NCBI RefSeq assembly: GCF_007827695.1
Contig: NZ_VITA01000014.1
Coordinates: 124,001 to 188,000, forward strand
DNA length: 64,000 nucleotides
Reading direction: 5' to 3'
Origin: Sinorhizobium medicae
GTDB taxonomy: Bacteria; Pseudomonadota; Alphaproteobacteria; Rhizobiales; Rhizobiaceae
This document shows, piece by piece, positions 1-9,549 of the stretch (position 1 is its first letter; each line of letters starts with the position of its first letter). The translations under genes and the position numbers were made by a program. Below the pieces are notes generated by a model. That model saw nothing but the letters and a program-made list of their open reading frames with translations. It made no database searches and was not told the origin of the DNA.

Positions 1-1364
1 ATATGATAGAAGGCGCTGCCCAGGGAGAGAAGTGCCTTTATATAACACTGTCAGAGACCGAGCAGGAACTGCGTGACGGCGCTGCCTCCCATGGGATGAC
101 ATTAGAAGAACATGTCGAGGTCTTCGAGCTTGTACCCCCGGAAAGCCTGCTTGACCCGAGACAGCAGCAGAGTCTGCTCTATTCTTCGGACCTGGAACTC
201 GGCGAAACTACAAAGCTGATTTTCGAGGCAGTGGAACGAGTGAGGCCGTCGCGGATCGTGCTGGACAGCCTTTCTGAAATCAGATTGCTCGCCCAAGGCT
301 CGCTCCGCTATCGAAGGCAAATTCTCGCTCTCAAACACTACTTCGCGAAGCGGTCGGCGACAGTCCTGCTGCTGGACGACATGAGCACCGAACAAAACGA
401 CAAGACAGTCCACAGCGTGGTTCACGGCGTCATTCATTTAGAGGAACTCGCCCCCACTTATGGCGCCGAGCGTCGACGCCTGCGGGTACTCAAATACCGC
501 GGACAGGCATTCCGCGGCGGATTTCATGATTTCACGATAAGAACCGGTGGCGTGCAGGTTTTTCCGCGTCTCGTTGCCGCGGAACACCGGACAGCTTTTG
601 AGCGTAAACTGGTATCGAGCGGTATCGCAGAAGTCGATGAGTTGCTCGGCGGTGGCGTGGAGCGTGGATCAAGCACTCTTGTTCTCGGCCCGGCCGGAAC
701 AGGAAAGAGTACATTCGCGTTGCAGTTCCTAGCAGCGGCCATTGGCCGTGGCGAAAAGGCAGCGGCATTCATTTTTGACGAAGAATTGGGACTTCTCTTT
801 ACACGGATGAAGACCATGGGAATTGATCTGGAAGCCATGCGGGCTTCAGGCAACCTGCATATTGAACAGGTCGACGCAGCCGAACTCTCTCCTGGGGAAT
901 TTGCGCACCGCGTACGCGAAAGAGTCGACAGCGCCGGAGCCAAAACGGTCCTGGTCGACAGCATAAATGGCTACCAGGCAGCGATGCCTGACGAGCAGTC
1001 GCTAATACTTCACATGCACGAGCTCCTACAGTACCTCAACCGCCAAGGAGCCAACACCTATCTGACTGTCGCACAGCACGGATTGGTTGGAGACATGAAG
1101 TCGCCTGTCGACATTACATATTTGGCAGATAATGTAATTCTACTTCGGTACTTCGAGGCTTTGGGCAAGGTTCGGCGTGCAGTTTCAGTGATCAAGAAGC
1201 GCACCGGAATGCACGAGGAAACGATCCGCGAATACAGAATTTCGAAGAAGGGGTTGACTTTGGGAGAACCCCTTTCGGAATTCCAGGGTGTCCTTAGAGG
1301 AGTACCGCAATTCGCCGGTGGAAGCAAACCGTTGATGTCCACGGAGGGCGGAAGAAATTCCTGA
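1..1364 (+). CDS. KaiC-like RecA-fold ATPase, 5' end outside window
   Basis: This is the C-terminal portion of a tandem KaiC-type ATPase (RecA/RadA superfamily). The reading frame is open to the left edge, so the first Walker A motif lies upstream. The first visible residues (about 1-190) fit the end of a first KaiC module, with an IVLDSLSE Walker B-like stretch. A second module follows, with Walker A GPAGTGKST near residue 229 and a Walker B-like strand TVLVDSING. Cyanobacterial KaiC is a clock protein, but rhizobial two-module homologues commonly sit beside hybrid histidine kinases and probably signal with them; that role is inferred. The 3' end (stop 1362-1364) overlaps the first codons of the kinase if the kinase starts at 1357, which suggests translational coupling. 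Confidence is high for the family and low for the process. Confidence 0.85.
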   Translation, partial: MIEGAAQGEKCLYITLSETEQELRDGAASHGMTLEEHVEVFELVPPESLLDPRQQQSLLYSSDLELGETTKLIFEAVERVRPSRIVLDSLSEIRLLAQGSLRYRRQILALKHYFAKRSATVLLLDDMSTEQNDKTVHSVVHGVIHLEELAPTYGAERRRLRVLKYRGQAFRGGFHDFTIRTGGVQVFPRLVAAEHRTAFERKLVSSGIAEVDELLGGGVERGSSTLVLGPAGTGKSTFALQFLAAAIGRGEKAAAFIFDEELGLLFTRMKTMGIDLEAMRASGNLHIEQVDAAELSPGEFAHRVRERVDSAGAKTVLVDSINGYQAAMPDEQSLILHMHELLQYLNRQGANTYLTVAQHGLVGDMKSPVDITYLADNVILLRYFEALGKVRRAVSVIKKRTGMHEETIREYRISKKGLTLGEPLSEFQGVLRGVPQFAGGSKPLMSTEGGRNS

Positions 1365-3045
1365 AGCAGATCCCACCGCCCTCGTACTGACGCCTGCTGG
1401 TCCCACCGCCCTCGTACTGACGCCTGCTGGCCGCGATGCTGAGCTGGCTGTCTCAATGCTAAGTGAAGCCGCGGTGCCCTCGATTTCAATTCCCGATTTA
1501 GAGACCTTAGCAACATCAATCCATGACGATACAGCCTTCGTCGTCTTGACTGAGGAGGTGTTGCGGGGACGGGATATCGGGAGGATCTCGACATTGCTGG
1601 CAAATCAGCCGAGCTGGTCGGACCTCCCCTTTATCATCCTCACTTCGCGTGGGGGGCCGGATCGCCATTCCAGTGCCCGACTTTCAGAATCACTCGGCAA
1701 CGTCACTTTTCTCGAGCGGCCTTTCCACCCCACAACATTCATTAGCGTCGCTCGCTCGGCTATGAAGGGACGGCGTAGGCAGTTTGAAGCGCGTACCAGG
1801 CTTGAGGAGATCAGTCGCCTCAATGAGACGCTTGAGGAGCGCGTGGCGATACGCACTGCAGAATTGCAGCGCGCGAACAGAGTTCTCTCTGAGCAGATTG
1901 CACAGCGCGAAGATGCCGAAGAGAGACTGCGGCAATCTCAAAAACTTGAAGCCATCGGCCAGTTGACTGGCGGCGTTGCCCACGACTTCAACAATCTCCT
2001 CATGGCAGTGCTCGGCAATCTTGGCCTGCTATCTAAATATGTCTCTCACGACCCGAATGCAGCCCGTCTCCTTGAAGGGGCGACGAGAGGGGCGCAAAGA
2101 GGGGCGGCACTTACCCAGAGGCTACTCGCATTTGGACGCCGACAGGACCTGACTGTTAGACCCACAGATATGGTGGGTCTCATCATTGGTATGGATGATC
2201 TTTTGATCCGATCAATAGGCCAGAATATTGAGCTCGAGAAGCACCTGCCACGGCAGTTACCCAGGGCGCTGATAGATGCCAACCAAGTCGAACTGGCGCT
2301 GCTTAACCTTGCGATCAACGCGAGAGATGCAATGCCAAGCGGCGGAAAGCTGGTGCTCTCTGTGAGGCAGGAACGTCTCTCTGCCACGCGAGGCGAGTTG
2401 TGTGCACGCGAATATCTTGTCCTTTCGGTTTCGGACACGGGCCATGGCATGGACGCGGCAACCCTCAAGAGAGCTATAGATCCGTTTTTCTCAACCAAGG
2501 GGCCGGGTAAAGGCACGGGGCTCGGACTCTCAATGATCCACGGTGTTGCGGTCCAAATGAACGGCGCGCTGGAACTTACTAGCGTACTCAACGAAGGTAC
2601 GACCGCTGAGTTGTGGTTTCCGGCGACTTCAGAGGCCACGCTTGACGAACCGGTCAAACCGCCGGTCGCATCATCCGAAACCGCAAAGTTGCTACGAGTT
2701 TTGTTGGTAGACGACGACGCACTTATCGCGATGAGTTCAGTCGATATGCTGGTGGACTTGGGACATACTGTAACTGAAGCCAATTCGGGCAAAGCGGCTT
2801 TGGCGCTGCTTGAGGCGGGTAACGAGTTCGATCTTATGATCACCGATTACTCGATGCCTGGAATGAATGGTGCCGAACTCGCTCGCGCCGCACTACTGCT
2901 TGCACCGAAAATGCAAATTCTTGTCGCATCTGGGTATGCGGAACTTCCATCAGGCGCGGGTATCGATCTTCCCAAGCTTGGAAAACCATATAGTCAGTCG
3001 CAACTTGCGGATGAGATAAGCAAGTTGTTCGCCGGGGATGAGTAA
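1357..3045 (+). CDS. Soluble hybrid sensor histidine kinase
   Basis: The order is an N-terminal receiver-like segment (ALVLTPAGRDAELAV onward), a coiled coil (LNETLEERVAIRTAELQRAN), a HisKA box GGVAHDFNNLL with the phospho-accepting His, an HATPase_c domain (NLAINARDAM, SDTGHGM, GKGTGLGLS) and a C-terminal receiver with Asp in ITDYSMPGMNG. No membrane segment is visible, so it should be cytosolic and partner the KaiC-like ATPase just upstream. The first ATG (1456) would cut into the N-terminal domain: family-like sequence runs in frame back to about 1360, after a stop at 1333-1335. No ATG, GTG or TTG exists in 1336-1455. ATT at 1357, nine bases after GGAGG (1343-1347), is the best start; CTG at 1387 or 1417 is an alternative. 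The frame contains a duplicated ten-codon block (1371-1430). Confidence 0.8.
   Translation: MPEADPTALVLTPAGPTALVLTPAGRDAELAVSMLSEAAVPSISIPDLETLATSIHDDTAFVVLTEEVLRGRDIGRISTLLANQPSWSDLPFIILTSRGGPDRHSSARLSESLGNVTFLERPFHPTTFISVARSAMKGRRRQFEARTRLEEISRLNETLEERVAIRTAELQRANRVLSEQIAQREDAEERLRQSQKLEAIGQLTGGVAHDFNNLLMAVLGNLGLLSKYVSHDPNAARLLEGATRGAQRGAALTQRLLAFGRRQDLTVRPTDMVGLIIGMDDLLIRSIGQNIELEKHLPRQLPRALIDANQVELALLNLAINARDAMPSGGKLVLSVRQERLSATRGELCAREYLVLSVSDTGHGMDAATLKRAIDPFFSTKGPGKGTGLGLSMIHGVAVQMNGALELTSVLNEGTTAELWFPATSEATLDEPVKPPVASSETAKLLRVLLVDDDALIAMSSVDMLVDLGHTVTEANSGKAALALLEAGNEFDLMITDYSMPGMNGAELARAALLLAPKMQILVASGYAELPSGAGIDLPKLGKPYSQSQLADEISKLFAGDE
1371..1430. repeat. Perfect 30-bp tandem duplication inside kinase 5' end
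   Basis: Two identical 30-bp units, 1371-1400 and 1401-1430, begin TCCCACCGCC and end CGCCTGCTGG. In the kinase frame each encodes the block PTALVLTPAG, so the duplication is in frame and repeats what appears to be the first beta strand of the receiver-like domain. It lies immediately after the stop of the KaiC-like gene. Confidence 0.95.
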
Positions 3046-3219
3046 CGTTCTCCTGTATGGCTCCCCGGAATTTGATAACTCGGAACTCATCTAGTGGCTG
3101 CGGTGGCCGTTGCGTGTGCGTGCAGTTCCTATGTGGGAGACTGGTGTAAAGCTGTAAAGCGGCTGGTGACTGGCTGTTCGAGATTGCCGACGTTACATGA
3201 GCCAGCGAGGGAGCGAAAT

Positions 3220-3427
3220 GTGGGATGGCTCCTGGTCGACGAAAACTACCGTTCCCGGGGTGCTGGCTGCCGGCAATGTCATCGACCCGGTATTCCTTCA
3301 GGCAATCAGCGCTGCAGACATGGGAAGCATGGCGGCCCTGGAAGCCGAGAAATTCCTGGCCGAGCATTCACCCGATCCGGCCGTCCGGCCGATCGAGGCG
3401 CCTGAAGCGGAGATGGTTGGAGCGTAA
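3220..3427 (+). pseudogene. Thioredoxin reductase C-terminal remnant
   Basis: Translation gives VGWLLVDEN in one frame (3220-3246), then after a one-base shift [15 protein letters not shown] and [21 protein letters not shown] in another, ending at 3427. This is the typical C-terminal FAD-binding signature of TrxB-type NADPH thioredoxin reductases (the usual form is VPGVFAAGDV...QAVTAAGMGCMAALEAE). About 240 N-terminal residues, including the CxxC site and most of the FAD and NADPH folds, are missing, so this is a frameshifted 3' relic. Nothing recognisable precedes it in 3046-3219. Confidence 0.75.
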
Positions 3428-3638
3428 GTGTGGGAAATCACTCGACCACGCGCCGCCCCCCTGAGGAAGCGCGGACCCGCCCACCCGCAGTTCATCTGCG
3501 GAGGCCCGCGCTTTCCCAACGCCTTCCGGCTGCCCTTGCATTCAAACGGCACCGGGGTGACAACCGGTGTCCGGCAGCTGCCAGTGTCTCGCTTGCCGAG
3601 ATCATGGCCGTTCAACCCAAGCCAAGCGAGACCGATCC

Positions 3639-4514
3639 ATGGACATCAATCAGGTCAGGTACTTTCTCAATCTGGCCGAAACATTGAATTTCACCGAAGC
3701 CGCGCGTCGAAGCGGGGTTTCCCAGCCCAGTCTCACGCGGGCAATCCAGCGCCTCGAGGAAGACTTGGGCAGTCCGCTGATCTATCGCGACGGCAAGGAC
3801 AGCCGCCTGACCTCGCTCGGCCGCGACGTTCAGGCCGAGTTCATGCGCATTGAGCTCGCGCTTAGAAACGTGCGCGAGCATTCCGAAAACACGGTGCTCG
3901 GCCGGCGCCGTATTCTCGATATCGCTGTCGCTCCCACCATCGGCCCTGCCGCATTTGCCGCATTCTTTGACGACGCGCTTGACGAGCTTCCTTCGGTGAA
4001 AATCAACATGCATCAGCTTTTGGCCGGCGAAGGCGCGAACGAAGTGCTTTCGGGCAAGTATCACGCCTGTATCCTGCCGCGGGCGCCGCGTCCCAACCCC
4101 AAGCTCAACGTCGTGCCGCTCTTTCGCGAGCCGTTCCTCCTCGCCTGCGCGGAGAGCCATCCGCTGGCGCGCAAGGATGTCGTCAGCACCGAGGCGATCG
4201 CCGCCTATCCCTATGTCGACCGGCTAGCCTGCGAGTTTCACACCGAGATCACCGAGCACCTGATGGACCATGACGCGGTCATGCAGCCGCGCTTCAGTGC
4301 CGACCGCGAGGACTGGGTGCAGCAGGTCGTCGCCGAGGGCCGTGCGATCTGCATCATGCCCGAGCGGTCCATCGTCGTGCAGGGCATCGTTACCCGCCCG
4401 GTCAAAGGGATTTCCCTGGCGCGCGAACTGGTATTCGTGACGGTCTCCGGCTCCGGCACGCCGCTCGAGATCCGCAAGATCGCGCAGCTGGCGGCTCGGC
4501 GCGACTGGTCGTGA
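3639..4514 (+). CDS. LysR-family transcriptional regulator
   Basis: A 291-residue LysR-type regulator. The winged helix-turn-helix occupies about residues 1-60 (MDINQVRYFLNLAETLNFTE, then VSQPSLTRAIQRLEEDLG). A substrate-binding effector domain follows. The frame is open further upstream, but the ATG at 3639 starts the family-typical sequence. The gene precedes msrB-msrA in the same direction with a 108-bp gap, so it may regulate them; its inducer is unknown. Confidence is high for the family, and the target is inferred from position. Confidence 0.88.
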   Translation: MDINQVRYFLNLAETLNFTEAARRSGVSQPSLTRAIQRLEEDLGSPLIYRDGKDSRLTSLGRDVQAEFMRIELALRNVREHSENTVLGRRRILDIAVAPTIGPAAFAAFFDDALDELPSVKINMHQLLAGEGANEVLSGKYHACILPRAPRPNPKLNVVPLFREPFLLACAESHPLARKDVVSTEAIAAYPYVDRLACEFHTEITEHLMDHDAVMQPRFSADREDWVQQVVAEGRAICIMPERSIVVQGIVTRPVKGISLARELVFVTVSGSGTPLEIRKIAQLAARRDWS

Positions 4515-4622
4515 GCGGGTGCAACCGTAGCGCGGCTATGGAATCTATGCACATCCGATATTGGGAATCCTCATGACCATTCGCCATATTCACGCAACCG
4601 ATGCAGCAACGGAGACAAGGCA

Positions 4623-5066
4623 ATGACCTATAGAAAGACTGACGAAGCGGTCAGCAAGCTTACGCCCGAACAGTATCGGGTGACCCAGCAGAATGGCACC
4701 GAACGCCCCTTCACCGGGGAGTACACTGACAACAAAAGACCGGGAATCTATGTCGACATCGTTTCAGGCGAACCGCTGTTCGCCTCGGCCGACAAGTTCG
4801 ATTCCGGCTGCGGCTGGCCGAGCTTCACCAAGCCGATCGTACCGGCAAACGTCAACGAACTCAGGGACAAGTCGCACGGCATGATCCGCACCGAGGTCCG
4901 CTCGGTTCATGGCGGCAGCCATCTCGGCCATGTGTTTCCCGACGGCCCTCAGGATCGGGGCGGCCTGCGTTACTGCATCAATTCCGCCGCACTGCGGTTC
5001 ATTCCGCGCGAGGAAATGGAGGCCGAGGGCTACGGCGGCTATATCAACCAGGTGGAGGATATCTGA
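4623..5066 (+). CDS. msrB: Peptide-methionine (R)-S-oxide reductase MsrB
   Basis: A 147-residue MsrB that reduces the R-epimer of methionine sulfoxide in proteins. Motifs are [34 protein letters not shown] and RYCINSAAL, the last holding the catalytic Cys. The two CxxC pairs that bind structural zinc in many MsrB proteins are absent, placing it in the zinc-free subgroup. A Shine-Dalgarno-like GGAGACAAGG precedes the ATG. Its TGA stop touches the ATG of msrA with no spacer, so the two are translationally coupled. It is a cytosolic repair enzyme for oxidant damage. Confidence 0.95.
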   Translation: MTYRKTDEAVSKLTPEQYRVTQQNGTERPFTGEYTDNKRPGIYVDIVSGEPLFASADKFDSGCGWPSFTKPIVPANVNELRDKSHGMIRTEVRSVHGGSHLGHVFPDGPQDRGGLRYCINSAALRFIPREEMEAEGYGGYINQVEDI

Positions 5067-5573
5067 ATGACCAAGAGAGCTGTTTTGGCTGGTGGCTGCT
5101 TCTGGGGGATGCAGGACTTGATCCGCAAGCTCCCCGGCGTCATCGAGACCCGCGTGGGTTACACCGGCGGCGACGTGCCGAATGCGACCTACCGCAATCA
5201 CGGCACGCACGCCGAAGGCATCGAGATCATCTTCGATCCCGAGAGGATCAGCTACGGGCGGATTCTGGAGCTGTTCTTCCAGATCCACGATCCGACTACG
5301 AAGAACCGACAGGGCAACGACATCGGCACCTCCTACCGCTCGGCGATTTACTACGTCGACGACGAGCAGAAGCGAATAGCCGAGGAGACGATTGCAGACG
5401 TCGAGGCCTCTGGCCTGTGGCCGGGCAAGGTCGTGACCGAAGTCGAGCCGGTGGGAGACTTCTGGGAGGCGGAGCCGGAGCACCAGGATTACCTGGAGCG
5501 CTACCCCAACGGCTACACTTGCCATTTCCCGCGCCCCGACTGGGTCCTACCCCGGCGGTCGGCGGCCGAGTAA
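5067..5573 (+). CDS. msrA: Peptide-methionine (S)-S-oxide reductase MsrA
   Basis: A 168-residue MsrA with the catalytic GCFWG motif near residues 10-14, followed by [12 protein letters not shown] and [13 protein letters not shown]. It reduces the S-epimer of methionine sulfoxide and complements MsrB encoded directly upstream. The length is typical for the short bacterial form. It shares the msrB transcript; the next gene follows after about 200 bp. Confidence 0.95.
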   Translation: MTKRAVLAGGCFWGMQDLIRKLPGVIETRVGYTGGDVPNATYRNHGTHAEGIEIIFDPERISYGRILELFFQIHDPTTKNRQGNDIGTSYRSAIYYVDDEQKRIAEETIADVEASGLWPGKVVTEVEPVGDFWEAEPEHQDYLERYPNGYTCHFPRPDWVLPRRSAAE

Positions 5574-5730
5574 ACGGCGGCGATTTTCGTGATCTCAAGC
5601 AACTCCGAGGGCCTTGCGGATACGCCGGCTCCTCGGAAAACACTCGGGCAGTTCCCCCGCTACCGGCTGCGCTACGCGAGCTACGCTCACCAGGAATTCG
5701 AACGATGACGACTTCCGCCTAGCCCGCAGC

Positions 5731-5761
5731 CGTTGCAGATGTAGAATAACTATCTGCAACG
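5731..5761. promoter_or_regulatory. Perfect 10-bp inverted repeat, candidate operator
   Basis: CGTTGCAGAT at 5731-5740 and ATCTGCAACG at 5752-5761 form a perfect inverted repeat with an 11-bp spacer. It ends 13 bases before the ATG of the hydrolase/OsmC fusion and abuts its GGAGGG ribosome site (5761-5766). The geometry suits a dimeric repressor covering the promoter or leader; no T-run follows, so it is not an intrinsic terminator. Confidence 0.6.
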
Positions 5762-5774
5762 GAGGGTCGTCACC

Positions 5775-7001
5775 ATGGCATTCAAAACGCAACGGCTCCA
5801 ATTTTCCGGTCATTCAGGCGCGACGCTCAGCGCCCGCCTTGATCTGCCAAATGGGCCTTTGCGCGCCTACGCGCTTTTTGCCCATTGCTTCACCTGTTCC
5901 AAGGATCTGGCGGCAGCACGCCGGATTGCAGTGGAGCTTGCGCGTGAAGGCATCGCTGTCCTGCGTTTTGATTTCACGGGGCTGGGATCGAGCGAAGGCG
6001 AATTCGCTTCAACGAATTTCTCCTCCAACGTTGCCGACCTTCTTTCAGCCGCGGACTATTTACGCCAACACTATGAGGCGCCAGCGGTGCTGATCGGCCA
6101 CTCGCTCGGTGGTGCAGCGGTCCTCACCGTCGCCGGGGACATTCCGGAAGTGCGCGCCGTAGCCACCATAGGCGCGCCGGCTGATGTCGGCCACGTATTG
6201 AAGAACTTCGGAGCGAGCCTCGACGAGATCGAGAAGAACGGCGAGGCCGACGTCGATCTCGCCGGGCGCACGTTTCTCGTCAAAAGACAGTTTGTCGAGG
6301 ACACGCGTGCACACCGCATCAAGGATGCTGTTGCGGGGCTGAAAAGACCGCTCCTCGTCCTTCACGCGCCGCTGGACCATACGGTCGGGATCGAGAACGC
6401 CACCGAGATCTTCGTCGCGGCGAGGCATCCGAAAAGCTTCATTTCGCTGGACAAGGCTGACCACCTGCTCACCGACCGTGAGGATGCGGCCTTTGCCGGA
6501 CGGATCATTTCGGAATGGCTGACACGCTATCTTGCCGCCGACACGCCGCAAGCCACCGGGCCGATCGAATATGTCCGCGTGAGGGAAACGGGCGAAGGAA
6601 AGTTTCAGAACGCTGTTCAGGCTGGCGGGCATCGGCTGTTCGCCGATGAACCCGAAAGCGTGGGCGGGCTTGATTCCGGACCATCGCCCTACGACTTCCT
6701 GGCGGTCGCACTTGGCGCCTGCACCTCGATGACGCTGCGCCTCTATGCCGGCCACAAGCAGCTGAAGCTCGGACGCATCGCCGTCGACGTCTCGCATGCC
6801 AAGACTCATGCGAAGGATTGCGAGGAGTGCACCGAGCTGGAACGCAGTGGCAGCGGCAGGATCGATCGTTTCGAGCGCGTCATTTCCATCGATGGCGAGG
6901 TCTCGGAGGAGCTTCGCGAGAAGATCGGCGAAATCGCCGGCAAGTGCCCGGTCCATCGCACGCTCGAAGCAGTGACGAAGATAAAAACGGTCGTGAAGTA
7001 A
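5775..7001 (+). CDS. Alpha/beta hydrolase - OsmC fusion protein
   Basis: A 408-residue two-domain protein. Residues about 1-255 form an alpha/beta hydrolase with nucleophile elbow GHSLGG and a late DHLLTD segment with a candidate catalytic His. Residues about 270-405 form an OsmC-type peroxidase domain with LGACTSMTLRLYA and a second Cys in GKCPVHRTLE. Such fusions are recurrent in proteobacteria and are thought to join ester or thioester hydrolysis to peroxide reduction; the substrate is unknown. The start ATG follows GGAGGGTCGTCACC. The gene appears monocistronic, next to msrBA, and carries a perfect inverted repeat in its leader. Confidence 0.9.
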   Translation: MAFKTQRLQFSGHSGATLSARLDLPNGPLRAYALFAHCFTCSKDLAAARRIAVELAREGIAVLRFDFTGLGSSEGEFASTNFSSNVADLLSAADYLRQHYEAPAVLIGHSLGGAAVLTVAGDIPEVRAVATIGAPADVGHVLKNFGASLDEIEKNGEADVDLAGRTFLVKRQFVEDTRAHRIKDAVAGLKRPLLVLHAPLDHTVGIENATEIFVAARHPKSFISLDKADHLLTDREDAAFAGRIISEWLTRYLAADTPQATGPIEYVRVRETGEGKFQNAVQAGGHRLFADEPESVGGLDSGPSPYDFLAVALGACTSMTLRLYAGHKQLKLGRIAVDVSHAKTHAKDCEECTELERSGSGRIDRFERVISIDGEVSEELREKIGEIAGKCPVHRTLEAVTKIKTVVK

Positions 7002-7394
7002 GGTGCCCAAGAGACAGGACGTTAGCACCAACTTCGATGATCTGTTCATGGCGAGCATGTCTCGCGCGTCTCGACGACGATGCAAAGGCCAAAAAAGCAG
7101 CTCCTCTTTGGAATATTTGGCGTTCCGCTCTTTTCGAAGAGTCGGCTCTGGCGCGTACTGCTGTCACTCAGCAAGTTGCCCACCGCTTCCGCTTACGCCG
7201 ACTGAGACGATCGGAAGCCGGCAGGATGCGGCCCTGTCCCGGATGTCGACTCCTACCCCTCGCCTTGAATGGGTCGAACTGTCGACCCTGCATTTCTCGC
7301 TGCTAACCGCAGCTTCGCGGCAATGCGGGCGCTGCGTTGGACGTGATTTTCATATCCGATGCCAGTGCCTGTCATTGATCCTGCGCGCAGCAGG
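7002..7394. other. Intergenic stretch, no gene recognised
   Basis: There is no family signature on either strand. Open frames here are short and overlapping and look like shadows. The region separates the hydrolase/OsmC fusion from the convergent EamA-type transporter gene. Confidence 0.5.
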
Positions 7395-8364
7395 TCACTC
7401 GTGCGCAAGCAATGTCTTTCCCGATGCGAATTGGCGATCGTAGAAAATCCGCACTGACAGAACAACGCCGGCGATCAGCACAACCACCCCAGCCACTTCG
7501 ATCGGGGTTGGCCAGCGGGCATGTACGAGAAGTCCTCCGATGACACCGAAGGCGGTTTCCGAGACGATCAATTGCGCGACCAAGGCAACCGGCAGGCTCC
7601 GCGATGCAACGTTCCAGGCCCAGACGCCGCCTACGGTTGCCAGCAGCGCGAAGGACACACCCCAAGCATATAGGCTGCCCGCGGCACTCCAGCCGAATCC
7701 CAATGTTGGAAGCTTGAAGAGGTCCATCGAGGCACCGACAGGATAAAACGCCAGCATCAACACGCCGCCTCCGACCAGTATCAGCGCTGACCACACACCG
7801 GAGGGCATTTCTGGTCGGGCGGCGAGTGCAGCCTGATTGGCAAGGGCGAACCAGACCCAAAGGCCCACGGCAGCGAGCGATAGCGGCACGCCAGTCCACA
7901 CCGATTGGACAGAGTTCAATCCTTCGGCCGTGAATGCCGTGCCATTGACAAAAACGAGGCCGACCAGCACCAGCGCCAAAGGCAGCATAAGGAATCGCCA
8001 TGGCATTGATCCCTGGCGCTGATTACCGATGACCATCGATACAATCGGGACGAGACCCAGAAAGGCGGGAGCGATGACTGGGCCGGCAAAGATGGCCGCT
8101 CCCGTCACCGTCAGAAAGTAGCCGACGTATCCGACGAAAGCGAGCCAGATGGCTTTCAGGCAGTTTCGAAGTGTGAGGTGGCGCATGACGTCCTTCTCGG
8201 AAATCAAGATGTAAAGCCCGACGAGCGAAGAAACGACGTGCCGGACTAGCGCAAAATCAAAGGTGGAATAGTCACCGATGATGAAGGGCACAACGAAGTT
8301 GAGCGAAAAAGGCAAAGGCCGCAAAGAGAGCCGCTGACACGCCAACATAAAAGACCCTGTTCAT
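7395..8364 (-). pseudogene. EamA/DMT-family transporter with 5' frameshift
   Basis: The frame from 8348 down to 7395 encodes about ten hydrophobic helices of a drug/metabolite transporter (SLNFVVPFIIGDYSTFDFALVRH onward). The natural start seems to be the ATG at 8364, reading MNRVFYVGVSAALFAAFAF, but that frame is off by one base. On the plus strand the run AAAAA at 8306-8310 carries one extra base; removing it joins both parts into one 322-residue protein starting with the usual first helix. The total length 8364-7395 equals three times 323 plus one, consistent with a single insertion. An out-of-frame ATG at 8348 could still start a protein with an altered N-terminus. It is divergent from the LysR gene at 8632, its likely regulator. 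A sequencing error at the homopolymer cannot be excluded. Confidence 0.75.
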
Positions 8365-8631
8365 GGGGGCATCCCTTTCGAGGTTGCGTCACTGGAAATT
8401 AGCTTTTGGCGACGCCGACGGCTTTGGTTAGCAACCAAGCGAGACCCTTGATCGAACGAGCAAAATAACCTGCCGCGAGCCTGTCGCGGTACTCAGCGAA
8501 AATGAGAACTACCCTCTCCATGAGCACCGATCGGACCATGATCCGGGCACGATTCACCAGATGGCTTCGCCTGTTCAGCAGAACTGATTTCTCATATCCT
8601 CAACATCGAGGCTTTCAACCGTGGGGGCGTT

Positions 8632-9549
8632 ATGGATCGGCTTGATGCAATGCGGGTTCTGCTTGCGGTGGTTGACGCCGGGAGCTTGTCGGCGGGCAGC
8701 CGGAAGCTGAATGCGCCGCTGCCGAGCGTAAGCCGCAAGGTCGCCGATCTGGAGCGATATCTCGGCGCAAACCTCATCATCCGAACAAGCCGCAACCTGC
8801 AGCAGCTTACCGACGCCGGCCGCGACTATGTCGATGCGGCACGCAAGATCATCGCCGATCTGGACGAGGTCGAACGCAGGGCCTCAGGCGAATATCAAAG
8901 GCCACGGGGACTGCTCACCATCACGATGCCTATCGAGTTTGGCCACCGGTACGTTCTGCCGATCGCACTCGACTTCATGAACGAGCATCCGGAGGTGACT
9001 TTGAACCTCCTGTCCCTCGACCGTTCTGTTCATCTCGCCAACGAGCAGGTCGACGTCGCCATCCGACTTGGCGAGTTGGCCGACAGTACGCTCTACGCCG
9101 TCAAGGCCGGCGAGTTCCGCCTGTTGACCTGCGCAAGCCCGGCCTATCTCGAACGGCATGGCGTTCCCCACCATCCCACAGAGCTCACCAAGCATGACGG
9201 AATCATGTTCCACAACCGGTCGTTCTTCTGGAGTTTCGAGGTCGACGGGAAGTCTGTCGAGGCGATGCCACGCAGCCGAATCGAAGTCAACACGGCGGCC
9301 AGTTGCGTCACGGCCGCCCGAAATGGAGCCGGGATCGCCCGCCTCTTCGACTACCAGGTTCCGGAGGAAGTGTCCTCGGGCGCGCTCGTGCAGATCTTGA
9401 GGGAGTACGGCGGTAGGCCCAAGCCGATCCACATCGTCTACTCGCGTCAGGGGCTACTCGCTCTCAAAGTGCGTGCCTTCATCGATTGGACGCTCCCCCG
9501 GCTTCGCGCCGCTTGCAGCAAGTATTGCGATGCGCCGTCACCGGAATGA
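8632..9549 (+). CDS. LysR-family transcriptional regulator
   Basis: A 305-residue LysR-type regulator: MDRLDAMRVLLAVVDAGSLS begins a wHTH of about 60 residues, followed by the RPRGLLTITMP hinge region and an effector-binding domain, resembling the AaeR/PecT-like subgroup. It is divergent from the frameshifted EamA transporter, with about 267 bp between them, which is the classic regulator/target arrangement. Its last 12 bases overlap the end of a hydrolase remnant on the opposite strand. Confidence 0.88.
   Translation: MDRLDAMRVLLAVVDAGSLSAGSRKLNAPLPSVSRKVADLERYLGANLIIRTSRNLQQLTDAGRDYVDAARKIIADLDEVERRASGEYQRPRGLLTITMPIEFGHRYVLPIALDFMNEHPEVTLNLLSLDRSVHLANEQVDVAIRLGELADSTLYAVKAGEFRLLTCASPAYLERHGVPHHPTELTKHDGIMFHNRSFFWSFEVDGKSVEAMPRSRIEVNTAASCVTAARNGAGIARLFDYQVPEEVSSGALVQILREYGGRPKPIHIVYSRQGLLALKVRAFIDWTLPRLRAACSKYCDAPSPE

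Noticed and set aside
1371..1430. Tandem repeats as a CRISPR fragment
   Set aside because: The two 30-bp units are directly adjacent with no spacer and lie in frame within a kinase gene.
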